From NCBI GenBank assembly GCA_036005125.1, contig DASYQV010000051.1, forward strand, positions 1 to 16,264: a stretch of 16,264 nucleotides of DNA. The letters are read 5' to 3'. Position numbers and translations under genes: made by a program. The notes below the pieces were generated by a model. It saw only the letters and a program-made list of their open reading frames with translations. It made no database searches and was not told the origin of the DNA. This document shows, piece by piece, positions 7,801-13,467 of the stretch. The number at the start of each line of letters is the position of its first letter. Position 1 is the stretch's first letter. The stretch comes from DASYQV01 sp036005125. GTDB taxonomy: Bacteria; Acidobacteriota; Vicinamibacteria; Vicinamibacterales; UBA2999.

Positions 7801-9319
7801 CCGTACGAAGCGCAGCGGCAAGCTCCTCATGGCCCGCGGCGATCGCGAATCGACGATGAGCGAAATGCTGACGGCCGACGTTGCGCGTGTACGCGATGTC
7901 GCGCAGCTCGATCCGGGGGTTGTCGTCGACGAACTGTGCCAGGCGGCCGGCGCCTTCATTCAACGCTGTCGGCGTCCTGGCCGAGAGCGTCACGATCTGC
8001 ACCGGCCGCGCCGGCACGGACCGCTCTCGCCCCGGCGCCTCGTCGAGCACCACGTGGACGTTGGTTCCGCCCACGCCGAACGAGCTGACCCCGGCGCGGC
8101 GCGGTCCGGATCCCGCCGGCCACGACTCGGCCGAGGTGTTCAGGTAGAACGGACTGTTGTCGAAGTCGATCGTTGGATTCGGTCGCTCGAAGTGCGCCGC
8201 AGGCGGAATCAGCTGATGGTGCAGGGCGAGGCTGGCCTTCACCAGCCCCGCAACGCCGGCCGCGGTGTCGAGGTGGCCGATGTTGGCCTTGACCGCGCCG
8301 AGCGCGCAGAAACGGCGGCGCGTCGTGCTCTGGCGGAACGCGCGCGTCAGCGCCTCTATCTCGATCGGGTCGCCAATCGGCGTGCCCGTTCCGTGCGTTT
8401 CGATGTACCGGATCGACTCGGCGGGCACGCCGGCCATGGCCAGCGCCCGCGAGATCACGTCCGCTTGTCCTTCAACGGCCGGCGCCGTGAATCCAACCTT
8501 GCCGCGCCCGTCGTTGTTGATCCACGAGCCCCGGATCACCGCATAGCAGTGATCGCGATCGGCAATTGCGTCAGCCAGGCGCCGCAGCACGACGACCCCG
8601 ACGCCGTTGCCTGGCACCGTCCCCGCCGCGCGCGCGTCGAACGGGCGGCAGTGGCCGTCGGGCGACGCAATCATCCCTGCCTCGTAGGTGTAGCCGGCAA
8701 TCTGCGGGATTCGGATGGAGACGCCGCCCGCGAGGGCCCGGTCGCTCTGGCCGCTCAGCAGGCTCTGGCAGGCAAGGTGCACGGCCACGAGCGACGTCGA
8801 GCAGGACGTCTGCACCGTCACGCTCTCGCCGCGGAGGTCCAACTTGTAGGAGACGCGGGTGGCGAGGAAGTCCTTCTCGTTGCCGATCAGGATCTGCATG
8901 AACCTCGCGCGGTCGATGCCGAACAGCTGGTCGAGCCTGGAGAGCACGTAGCTGTTGCTGTTGGTGCCGGCATAGACCGATACGGAGCCGGACAATGACG
9001 AGGGATCGCACCCGGCATCTTCGAGCGCCAGCCAGGCGCACTCGAGGAAGATGCGGTGCTGCGGATCCATCCACGAGGCTTCGGCCGGCGGCACGGAGAA
9101 GAAGTCGGCGTCGAAGAGCTCGACGTCCTCGATGACCCCGCCGGAGTGGACGCGCCACGAGCGCGCGGTCTGGTCGTGCGCGTCGGCGCGATCGGTGTCG
9201 CGGGAGCTGATGATGCTGCCGACGCCGGCCGCCAGGTTCTTCCAGTACTGCGTCACATCGCGCGCACCGGGAAAACGGCCGGCCATGCCGACAATCGCGA
9301 CGGAGTTCTCGATGTCCAT
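4862..9319 (-). CDS. Hybrid PKS module protein, KS-AT-ACP-C
   Basis: A complete 1485-residue type I polyketide synthase module ending in an NRPS condensation domain. The ketosynthase (about 5-425) has the full catalytic triad: Cys173 (TSCSTS), His309 (ETHGTGT) and His349 (NIGHL). The acyltransferase (about 520-815) has GQGAQ (527-531), the nucleophile in GHSYG (Ser618) and FAYHS (714-718). The last is closer to malonyl-type AFHS than to methylmalonyl-type YASH, so malonyl-CoA is predicted. The carrier domain (about 912-980) has LGGDSL with Ser942. The condensation domain (about 1012-1445) has an intact HHIISDG (1146-1152). No KR, DH or ER domain is present, so a beta-keto product is expected. 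There is no loading domain, and the KS begins almost at residue 1, so the starter must come from another protein; the KS resembles those I associate with NRPS-PKS hybrids. Residues 1449-1485 form an Arg/Glu/Ala-rich tail, perhaps a docking helix. The start fits the KS family, but no Shine-Dalgarno is visible. Confidence 0.96.
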   Translation of the reverse strand: MDIENSVAIVGMAGRFPGARDVTQYWKNLAAGVGSIISSRDTDRADAHDQTARSWRVHSGGVIEDVELFDADFFSVPPAEASWMDPQHRIFLECAWLALEDAGCDPSSLSGSVSVYAGTNSNSYVLSRLDQLFGIDRARFMQILIGNEKDFLATRVSYKLDLRGESVTVQTSCSTSLVAVHLACQSLLSGQSDRALAGGVSIRIPQIAGYTYEAGMIASPDGHCRPFDARAAGTVPGNGVGVVVLRRLADAIADRDHCYAVIRGSWINNDGRGKVGFTAPAVEGQADVISRALAMAGVPAESIRYIETHGTGTPIGDPIEIEALTRAFRQSTTRRRFCALGAVKANIGHLDTAAGVAGLVKASLALHHQLIPPAAHFERPNPTIDFDNSPFYLNTSAESWPAGSGPRRAGVSSFGVGGTNVHVVLDEAPGRERSVPARPVQIVTLSARTPTALNEGAGRLAQFVDDNPRIELRDIAYTRNVGRQHFAHRRFAIAAGHEELAAALRTAAHPAVDRRRGGPSIVFMFTGQGAQSLGMARALYEAEPSFREPMDACLRRADARLDRSLSALIYAAAEGDRDADATLARPEFALPALFAVEYALAQMWKAWGVVPGAVIGHSYGELGAACVAGVFGVEGLVDLAIERGRLMQRMQPGRMLAVPIPEAAAAPWLDAGVSVASVNADERIVLSGPTEAMERVERALREQGIKSTWLNVPFAYHSKLLDPVLDDYAALVERSARAALGLRAVSNLTGEWLTDEQAQDPQYWVQQMRQPVRFSAGLRHLQAAGHTVFVEIGPGQTLSSLARQVLGRDAIVCASLARTGAGAQADWRTLLESLGRLWVAGAPVQWQNVERAQEGWLVPLPGYAFERQRHWVESTQETRLAAAPPIETGRPAQRAEPPTRAPQRGNGLRVSIESTLVAIWSEVLGRPSIDVHDDFFELGGDSLTAIRILSRLQTALDVTVTMEQVLSSPTIVALAASIEEGMKISGNAADTGSGRPSGLPPEKPAGLPSETKSDPLSYAQEWLWTLHDLTQGGAAYHLPLAVRLRGPISVAGFIDALRGVTERQESLRTVFVLDGLRPAAVVRPSTPIDVPVIDVSNCPEALRFTMARRAVRAAVARPFDLSHAPPWRACLVRFGADDHVALFVLHHIISDGWSMGILVHDLTAMYFARMMDWPSPLPALTVQYRQYAERQRVSLDRDGGALVAYWKRQLEGVPPLLTLSTRPRPARPMYRGGRQTFVINADLVQRLNDLARRAHVTLFMVLMSAYQMLLYRLTDQEDFCVGAPTAGRLQQETEPLIGCFINTLPIRADMRGNPPFLELVQRVRQTTLDAFAHQALPFGRMVQELRPPRAANVTPFFQVIFDFNSTPPPRAPERPGLRVEPFGTPMPTAKTDLIVDVWRGSAGELLGAAEYDLALFDDRDIERVTSSFLAVLDSIAANPEGRLTSFALESAERREARERAERERDDARRERLASAKGRRRAPVRA
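6297..6344. repeat. Translated double palindrome in the PKS ACP-C linker
   Basis: Two adjacent 24-bp units (6297-6320 and 6321-6344) both begin GGGAGGCCTG. The second lies in a perfect palindrome (6319-6342) with 11-bp arms GCGGGAGGCCT around a GA centre; the first is a decayed version (AGGCCTGCAGGCTTC). In the PKS reading frame they encode the eight-residue repeats PAGLPSET and PSGLPPEK in the flexible linker between the carrier and the condensation domain (about residues 995-1011). The reading frame is preserved because each unit is a multiple of three. The stem-CTGAAG-stem layout is shared with the intergenic palindrome near 13422-13439. Confidence 0.85.
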
Positions 9320-9485
9320 TCGTGATTCGGGGTCAGAACGGGGTCAGAACGGGGTCAGACCAGGGTCAGAACGGGGTCAGACCAGGGTCAGACCCCGGCG
9401 ACGGATCGACTCAAGGTACGCAGAAACTCTGTACCCTGAGTCGATCCGTCCTCTCGTTCTGACCCCGTTCTGACCCGTTCTGACC
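9320..9485. repeat. GGGGTCAGA inverted array with central hairpin
   Basis: This 166-base gap lies between the stop of the penicillin-binding protein gene and the start of the PKS gene. On the left, six contiguous units of GGGGTCAGAAC or (G)GGGTCAGACCA/CC type fill 9329-9396. On the right, three units of GTTCTGACCC(C), the reverse complement, fill 9456-9486. A long central stem-loop (9401-9449) separates the two arms. The right arm runs into the TAG stop of the upstream gene, and the left arm ends nine bases before the PKS ATG. No promoter-like element or Shine-Dalgarno is recognisable. GGGGTCAGACC-type palindromes recall REP elements mobilised by RAYT (Y1 transposase) proteins, but no such transposase is encoded here. 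Confidence 0.9.
9401..9449 (-). promoter_or_regulatory. Long stem-loop upstream of the PKS gene
   Basis: The arms 9401-9419 (starting ACGGATCGACTCA) and 9431-9449 are complementary over 19 bp with one exception. The exception (A9414 against C9436) is A-C in a plus-strand RNA but U-G in the minus-strand transcript, so the stem is unbroken in the mRNA sense of the flanking genes. The loop is 11 nt. No T-run follows on the transcribed strand, so it is not a classical intrinsic terminator. It could stabilise the 3' end of the upstream mRNA, act with Rho, or lie in the PKS 5' UTR. The structure is certain; the regulatory role is a guess. Confidence 0.55.
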
Positions 9486-11906
9486 CTATTCGTTGGGCGG
9501 TTTCGGGGAATCGTGGGGAGTTTTCGGGTCCGGGGTGGTGGCGGGGGCGTCGGATCCGTTGCGGAAGATACGCCACCAGGATCCGCGCCTTTGGTCCTGT
9601 TTCTGTTCTGAGGGCTGCGGTTTCTGGTCGAAACCCGGACGGGACGCTGCGGCAGGGACCGTACCGGTCGTCGCGACGGGCACGGCCGGTGCCGCGGCCG
9701 CGACCCCACCGCGCACAGAACGCGCGGCGGGGACCCCGCCGCCGGCGCCGACAGTGCTCAGGGCGGCGTCAGCATTCATGAGAGTCTGGTGGATCGGGCA
9801 CAGATCGATCGGTTCGGTGCCGCGGACGAAGTACTCCGTGTAGACCTGCGACCGACGCGTCGGCAGCCCGTCCGATCCGACAACGAGCGCATCGCTGCAG
9901 CCGGCCGCGGGGAGTTTCCCGCTCTGACGACAGACGTTCGCGCTGACCACCGTCCGCGGGGCGCGGAACCAGACAGGTTCGTCACCCTCGGTCGCCGTCT
10001 TCATGAACCGGCCCCACAGCGGCACCGCGAGGTCGCCAGCGTACCCGTTGGCCAGGATCGTTCGAGGCTGGTCGTACCCCAGCCAGACGCCCGCGACGAT
10101 CTTCGGCGTGTATCCCACGAACCAGGCGTCGTGGTAGTCGTTGGTGGTGCCGGTCTTGCCCGCGGCCGGCAGCGTGAAGCCGACGCGCCGCGCCTGCCAC
10201 GCGGTGCCGGCGTTCACGACGTCGGCCAGCATGGTCGTCATGATGTAGGCGGTCGCCTCGCTGATCGCGCGCTGCGGCTGCTGGGCCGCGCCGTAGAGCA
10301 CCTCCCCATCGGTCGTCTCGACGCGGCGAATCAGCGTCGGCGCGAACACCATGCCCTGGTTCGCGAACGCCGCGAACGCCGCCGTCATCGACAGCAGCGT
10401 GACCTCTCCCGAGCCGAGCGCCAGCGACGGCACGCTCGGCAGCGATCCGACGCCGAAGCGCTCGGCGTAGCGGACCGTTTCGCGGATTCCGACCTGCTCG
10501 AGCACGCGCACCGCCGCGCGATTGCTCGACGTTCGCAGCGCCGTCCGCATCGTGATCGCGTCGCCGGCGGAATGGCCGTCTTCCGGAACCCAGGCCCCCT
10601 GCAGCGTCATGATCGGGGCGTCCAAGTTGGTGATCAGTGACGCCGCCGTAAAACCGCGCTCGAGCGCAGCGGCGTAGACGAACGGCTTGAACGCCGACCC
10701 GGGCTGGCGGTGCGCCTGCATGGCACGATTGAAGCAGCTCTCGTCGAAGCTCCGGCCGCCAACCATCGCGCGCACCTCGCCGGTCGTCGGGTCGAGCGCG
10801 ACGAGCGCGGCCTGAAGCGGCTCGGAGGAGTCGTCCTCGTGCGCGTTTTTTGAGCGGCGGCGCGCCTGCTTCTTCTCGATCTCGTCGAGCGCCCGCTGGA
10901 CCTCGGTCTCGGCCATTTTCTGCATGCCCAGATCGATCGTCGTGTAGACGCGCAGACCCCCTTGCGCCACCCGCTGCCACCCGAAGCGATCGACGAGCTG
11001 CTTGCGCACCTCCTCCTTGAAGTACTGGCCGTAGGTCTCTTCGCGGCGAAGCACATCCTGCAGACGCAGCGGCGACCGGTACGCCCGCTCATACGTGGCG
11101 CGGTCGATCACGCGAGCGTCGCGCATTGCCTGCAGCACCACGTTGCGCCGCGCGAGCGCGCGCGTGCGATCGATGGTCGGCGCGTAGGCCGAGGGCGACT
11201 TGACGAGGCCCGCGAGGAGCGCCGCCTCGGCGACATCGACATCCGACGCGTGCTTGCCGAAAAAGCCGAGCGACGCGGCTTCCACGCCGTAGAGACCGTC
11301 GCCGAAATACACCTTGTTCAGATAAAGCTGCAGGATTTCGTTCTTCGTGAACTCGCGCTCGAGCCGCTCGGCCAGCACGATCTCCTTCAGCTTGCGGCGA
11401 ATCGTCTTGTTGCGGCTCAGGAAGCTTTGACGCACGAGCTGCTGGGTGATGGTGCTGCCGCCCTGCGCCACGCGGCCCTTGCGCAGGTTCGTAATCGCCG
11501 CACCCACCACGCGCACGAAATCGACGCCGGCATGATCGTAGAACCGCTGATCCTCGATGGCGATGATCGCGCGGATCAGATGCGGCGAAATGGATGAGAG
11601 CGGGACCTCAATCCGCTGCTCCTCGAATATCGTGAACGCTGGTGTGTCGTGTACGTCGAGCAGCGTCGTCGCCTGCGCCATCGTCTCGATGGTGCGCAGA
11701 CGATCGTTGCCGGGTAGTTCCGTGAGGATTTCGGACGCAAACCACGCGGACACACCGACGACCGCCCACATCAACAGCGACACCGCGACGATCACGGTAA
11801 CGAACGCACGCCGATGGACGTTGATCAGGTGCCGCAGACGATCCGGAATGGTCACGTGATGCTTCCTGTTTGCCATCATCGCAACGCCCATGCCACGGAC
11901 GTGCAT
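9486..11906 (-). CDS. Class A penicillin-binding protein (PBP1A type)
   Basis: A bifunctional peptidoglycan synthase at the cytoplasmic membrane. It polymerises lipid II through a GT51 glycosyltransferase and cross-links stem peptides through a DD-transpeptidase. The frame allows 806 residues. A cytoplasmic basic segment is followed by one transmembrane helix (about 34-57). GT51 motifs: EDQRF with catalytic Glu118, GGSTITQQ (149-156) and RRKLKEIVLAE around Glu175. Transpeptidase motifs: SAFK with nucleophile Ser404, SSN (460-462) and KTGT (584-587). Cysteines 659, 670 and 703 lie in the C-terminal extension typical of PBP1A/1C proteins, followed by a Pro/Ala-rich tail (about 718-806) of low complexity. 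Met1, Met6, Met10 and Met11 are all possible starts and none has a good Shine-Dalgarno; Met10 or Met11 would leave more room for the divergent gene. It corresponds to the mrcA/ponA type. It may be a housekeeping enzyme, or a spare target copy linked to the synthase genes. Confidence 0.95.
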   Translation of the reverse strand: MHVRGMGVAMMANRKHHVTIPDRLRHLINVHRRAFVTVIVAVSLLMWAVVGVSAWFASEILTELPGNDRLRTIETMAQATTLLDVHDTPAFTIFEEQRIEVPLSSISPHLIRAIIAIEDQRFYDHAGVDFVRVVGAAITNLRKGRVAQGGSTITQQLVRQSFLSRNKTIRRKLKEIVLAERLEREFTKNEILQLYLNKVYFGDGLYGVEAASLGFFGKHASDVDVAEAALLAGLVKSPSAYAPTIDRTRALARRNVVLQAMRDARVIDRATYERAYRSPLRLQDVLRREETYGQYFKEEVRKQLVDRFGWQRVAQGGLRVYTTIDLGMQKMAETEVQRALDEIEKKQARRRSKNAHEDDSSEPLQAALVALDPTTGEVRAMVGGRSFDESCFNRAMQAHRQPGSAFKPFVYAAALERGFTAASLITNLDAPIMTLQGAWVPEDGHSAGDAITMRTALRTSSNRAAVRVLEQVGIRETVRYAERFGVGSLPSVPSLALGSGEVTLLSMTAAFAAFANQGMVFAPTLIRRVETTDGEVLYGAAQQPQRAISEATAYIMTTMLADVVNAGTAWQARRVGFTLPAAGKTGTTNDYHDAWFVGYTPKIVAGVWLGYDQPRTILANGYAGDLAVPLWGRFMKTATEGDEPVWFRAPRTVVSANVCRQSGKLPAAGCSDALVVGSDGLPTRRSQVYTEYFVRGTEPIDLCPIHQTLMNADAALSTVGAGGGVPAARSVRGGVAAAAPAVPVATTGTVPAAASRPGFDQKPQPSEQKQDQRRGSWWRIFRNGSDAPATTPDPKTPHDSPKPPNE

Positions 11907-11934
11907 GTGGCACCACCGTTGCTCTCACTGCGGC

Positions 11935-11940
11935 AGAGGA
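11935..11940 (+). promoter_or_regulatory. Ribosome-binding site of the small plus-strand gene
   Basis: AGAGGA lies four bases before the ATG at 11945. It decides for this start over the in-frame ATG at 11870, which has no such element and would put a non-hydrophobic segment before the signal-like helix. Confidence 0.6.
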
Positions 11941-11944
11941 CGGA

Positions 11945-12259
11945 ATGATCACGGTCGTGCGTGTCGCCATTGGGGTTATTTGGGCGCTCTCGTTGCTGTT
12001 AGGGCATGGGGTGTGGCATTCTGCGACGTCATTGCCTGGGAGCTCGGCCGTCGTGATATACGACACCACATCCGTTTCCGACGGAGTAGAGAGTGAGCCA
12101 TCATCGGTAGACAAGGACCGTCAACCGCCGCAACTGGACCTCTTCGGCAACGAGGTCGAAACCGCCATCGGGGACTACCGCGTCGACGGTCGCGGCGCGA
12201 TGTACGAGCGTCACTCGCCTGAGACCAAGGTGCCGAAGCTCGGCGCGCCGGTCTCGTAA
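11945..12259 (+). CDS. Small exported or membrane-anchored hypothetical protein
   Basis: A 104-residue protein starting at ATG 11945. Residues 3-24 form a hydrophobic helix without strong charge, either a signal peptide or an N-terminal anchor. The middle (about 35-62) is polar and probably disordered. The C-terminal 45 residues (PPQLDLFGNEVETAIGDYRV, then YERHSPETKVPKLGAPVS) look like a conserved motif-rich segment. I have a vague memory of similar DLFGNE...YE.HSP.T..P.LG.P tails in small proteins of Acidobacteriota but cannot confirm it. It is divergent from the penicillin-binding protein gene, with only about 40-70 bp between the starts. No function is assigned. Confidence 0.65.
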   Translation: MITVVRVAIGVIWALSLLLGHGVWHSATSLPGSSAVVIYDTTSVSDGVESEPSSVDKDRQPPQLDLFGNEVETAIGDYRVDGRGAMYERHSPETKVPKLGAPVS

Positions 12260-12431
12260 GCAGGAGTCAGCAGTTAGGAGTCAGGAGGTAAGAGTACACC
12301 TGACTTTTTCTGTCTCGTCAGAGGCAGTGCACGTGACTTTTTCTGTCCCGTCACAGCAGGTCATAACAGGAGGTAGGAGGTGGAGTGCACGTCACACTCT
12401 ATCTCCTATCTTCTATCTCCTAACTCCCGAA
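12260..12431. repeat. Nested inverted repeats between convergent genes
   Basis: This 172-base gap separates the ends of two convergent genes. The outer left arm (12260-12295) is made of AGGAGTCAG and AGTTAGGAG words. The outer right arm (12396-12428) is made of TATCTCCTA and CTCCTAACTCC words, so GAGTTAGGAG pairs with CTCCTAACTC. The interior holds two copies of a 20-bp element, a purine-rich AGGAGGTAGGAGG stretch (12367-12380), and two copies of AGTGCACGT followed by GAC or CAC (12326 and 12384). It may terminate transcription from both sides, but no clean GC-stem plus T-run terminator is present. Confidence 0.8.
12301..12353. repeat. Two direct copies of a 20-bp palindromic element
   Basis: TGACTTTTTCTGTCTCGTCA (12301-12320) and TGACTTTTTCTGTCCCGTCA (12334-12353) differ at one internal base. 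Each has TGAC/GTCA ends that can pair. The bases just outside change together: copy 1 is C...G and copy 2 is G...C, giving CTGAC/GTCAG and GTGAC/GTCAC stems. This recalls REP-type palindromes. Confidence 0.8.
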
Positions 12432-13352
12432 TTATGAACCCGGCACCACGTTGACAGTGATATCCACCGGTGTGTAGAGCGCCCCGTCGTCAGCCATGGC
12501 GCGGACGATGTACGTCCCCGGCGCGCTGAAGCGTGCCGTTGTCGACACCTTGCCCTCGGCTGACACCGATGGTGGGACGAAACCGGGCATGTGGTCGTCG
12601 ATACCTTCCATGAACCACGGATCGAAGGTCACCTTGCCGGGACCTCGCCACTGAATCCACGCGACGCGCAGCCCGGATGCGCTTCTCCGAGCAAAGCGTC
12701 CTCCGGCAAGCAGCCGCCGGCCCGATCCGTCAACATCGATTCCGACGCCCGGCTGATCGGATATGGAGAGCTCGGCCGGCTTCGCGCGCGGCTTTGGAAT
12801 GCCGTCATCGCTGACCGTCACGCTCAACGTCAACGGCTCGCCCTGCCGGACCGTTCGCGTGCTGTCGCCGGTCAGCGAGATCGTCGGCGGCTTGTTCGGT
12901 CCCCCTCCTCCTCCTCGATTGCGTCCGATGACGTCGTTGTCGATGACCTGCTCCGGGACCAGATAGCCGTACGCTTTCTCGGTCTTTCCATAGGCGGTCA
13001 CCGACCAGACGACATCCTTTTTCCCCCAGTCCCTGGGCACTCTCACCCTGAACATGAACCGGTGACGGCGTGGATAGAAGTAGGTGGGCTGCGTCTGTTC
13101 GAGGCCCGCGGGTTCGATCTTGTTCTCTGCACCGACAGGAACGCTGATCTCCTCACGATAGTTCCGGTTCAGGTATCCGAAGACCATGTTGAACGACCCA
13201 TCAGGGTTCGGCTCCCAGCCTTCGAAAAACGGAACGACATTCTGGCCGCTCAAATACTGCAGCTGCTGGGCACTCGAGCTGGCGGAGCTGGCCACGGCCG
13301 CCACGACCACCGCCAGGAGACACGCCCGTCCGACACTGATTCGGGTGCGCAT
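12432..13352 (-). CDS. Secreted Ig-like domain hypothetical protein
   Basis: A 306-residue protein starting at ATG 13352, preceded by AAGGA at a good distance. A signal peptide occupies residues 1 to about 28, with likely cleavage in ASSSA-QQ. The first mature half (about 30-150) contains FFEGWEPNPDGSFNMVFGYL, then a YPRRHRFMFRVRVP strand and a GKTEKAYGYL segment. I recall this pattern from unnamed secreted proteins of soil Acidobacteriota and relatives. A Gly-rich hinge (about 152-160) leads to an Ig/cadherin-like beta domain (about 165-306) with TVRQGEPLTLSVTVSDDG and an ending in VDITVNVVPGS. No cysteine, heme or obvious catalytic motif is visible. It lies 115 bp downstream of the heme/copper protein gene and on the same strand, so it may be its periplasmic partner. 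A longer frame back to 13427 runs through a palindrome and is rejected. Confidence 0.85.
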   Translation of the reverse strand: MRTRISVGRACLLAVVVAAVASSASSSAQQLQYLSGQNVVPFFEGWEPNPDGSFNMVFGYLNRNYREEISVPVGAENKIEPAGLEQTQPTYFYPRRHRFMFRVRVPRDWGKKDVVWSVTAYGKTEKAYGYLVPEQVIDNDVIGRNRGGGGGPNKPPTISLTGDSTRTVRQGEPLTLSVTVSDDGIPKPRAKPAELSISDQPGVGIDVDGSGRRLLAGGRFARRSASGLRVAWIQWRGPGKVTFDPWFMEGIDDHMPGFVPPSVSAEGKVSTTARFSAPGTYIVRAMADDGALYTPVDITVNVVPGS

Positions 13353-13367
13353 GGGACCATCCTTACC

Positions 13368-13465
13368 CCGGAGCTCACTCGAGTTGACAGTCGTAGGCCG
13401 GTTCTTTAGACCTGGCGAGCGCCGCATCTGAAGATGCGGCCTACGTCAACTCGAGTGAGCTCCGG
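13368..13465. repeat. Nested palindromic element between two secreted-protein genes
   Basis: Perfect 21-bp outer arms (13368-13388 and 13445-13465; core GAGCTCACTCGAGTTGAC) enclose a second pair, GTAGGCCG (13392-13399) and CGGCCTAC (13437-13444). Inside these are a weak hairpin (GGTTCTTTAGACC, 13399-13411) and a perfect one (CCGCATCTGAAGATGCGG, 13422-13439). The element fills almost all of the 115-bp gap and lies three bases before the stop codon of the upstream gene. The perfect outer arms suggest recent origin or selection for pairing. It could be an mRNA-stabilising 3' hairpin that separates expression of the two genes, or a small mobile palindromic element. Confidence 0.9.
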
Positions 13466-13467
13466 TG

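Noticed and set aside
4805..8998. Long open frames on the plus strand opposite the PKS gene (for example 6524-8998)
   Set aside because: High GC keeps the antisense frames open. Their translations are Arg/His-rich with no domain motifs, while the minus strand encodes clear KS, AT, ACP and C domains.
9401..9449. Intrinsic (Rho-independent) terminator
   Set aside because: The stem is long but no T-run follows on the transcribed strand, and the sequence after it is more repeat units.
9982..10980. Second minus-strand frame inside the penicillin-binding protein gene
   Set aside because: It overlaps the GT51-transpeptidase frame, has Arg/Gly-rich shadow composition and no recognisable motif.
12901..12918. 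CTC/CCT microsatellite
   Set aside because: It is short, in frame and simply encodes the Gly-rich hinge of the Ig-like protein.
13353..13427. N-terminal extension of the Ig-like protein to an ATG at 13427
   Set aside because: It would translate through the palindromic element and put 25 polar residues before a typical signal peptide. ATG 13352 has AAGGA upstream.
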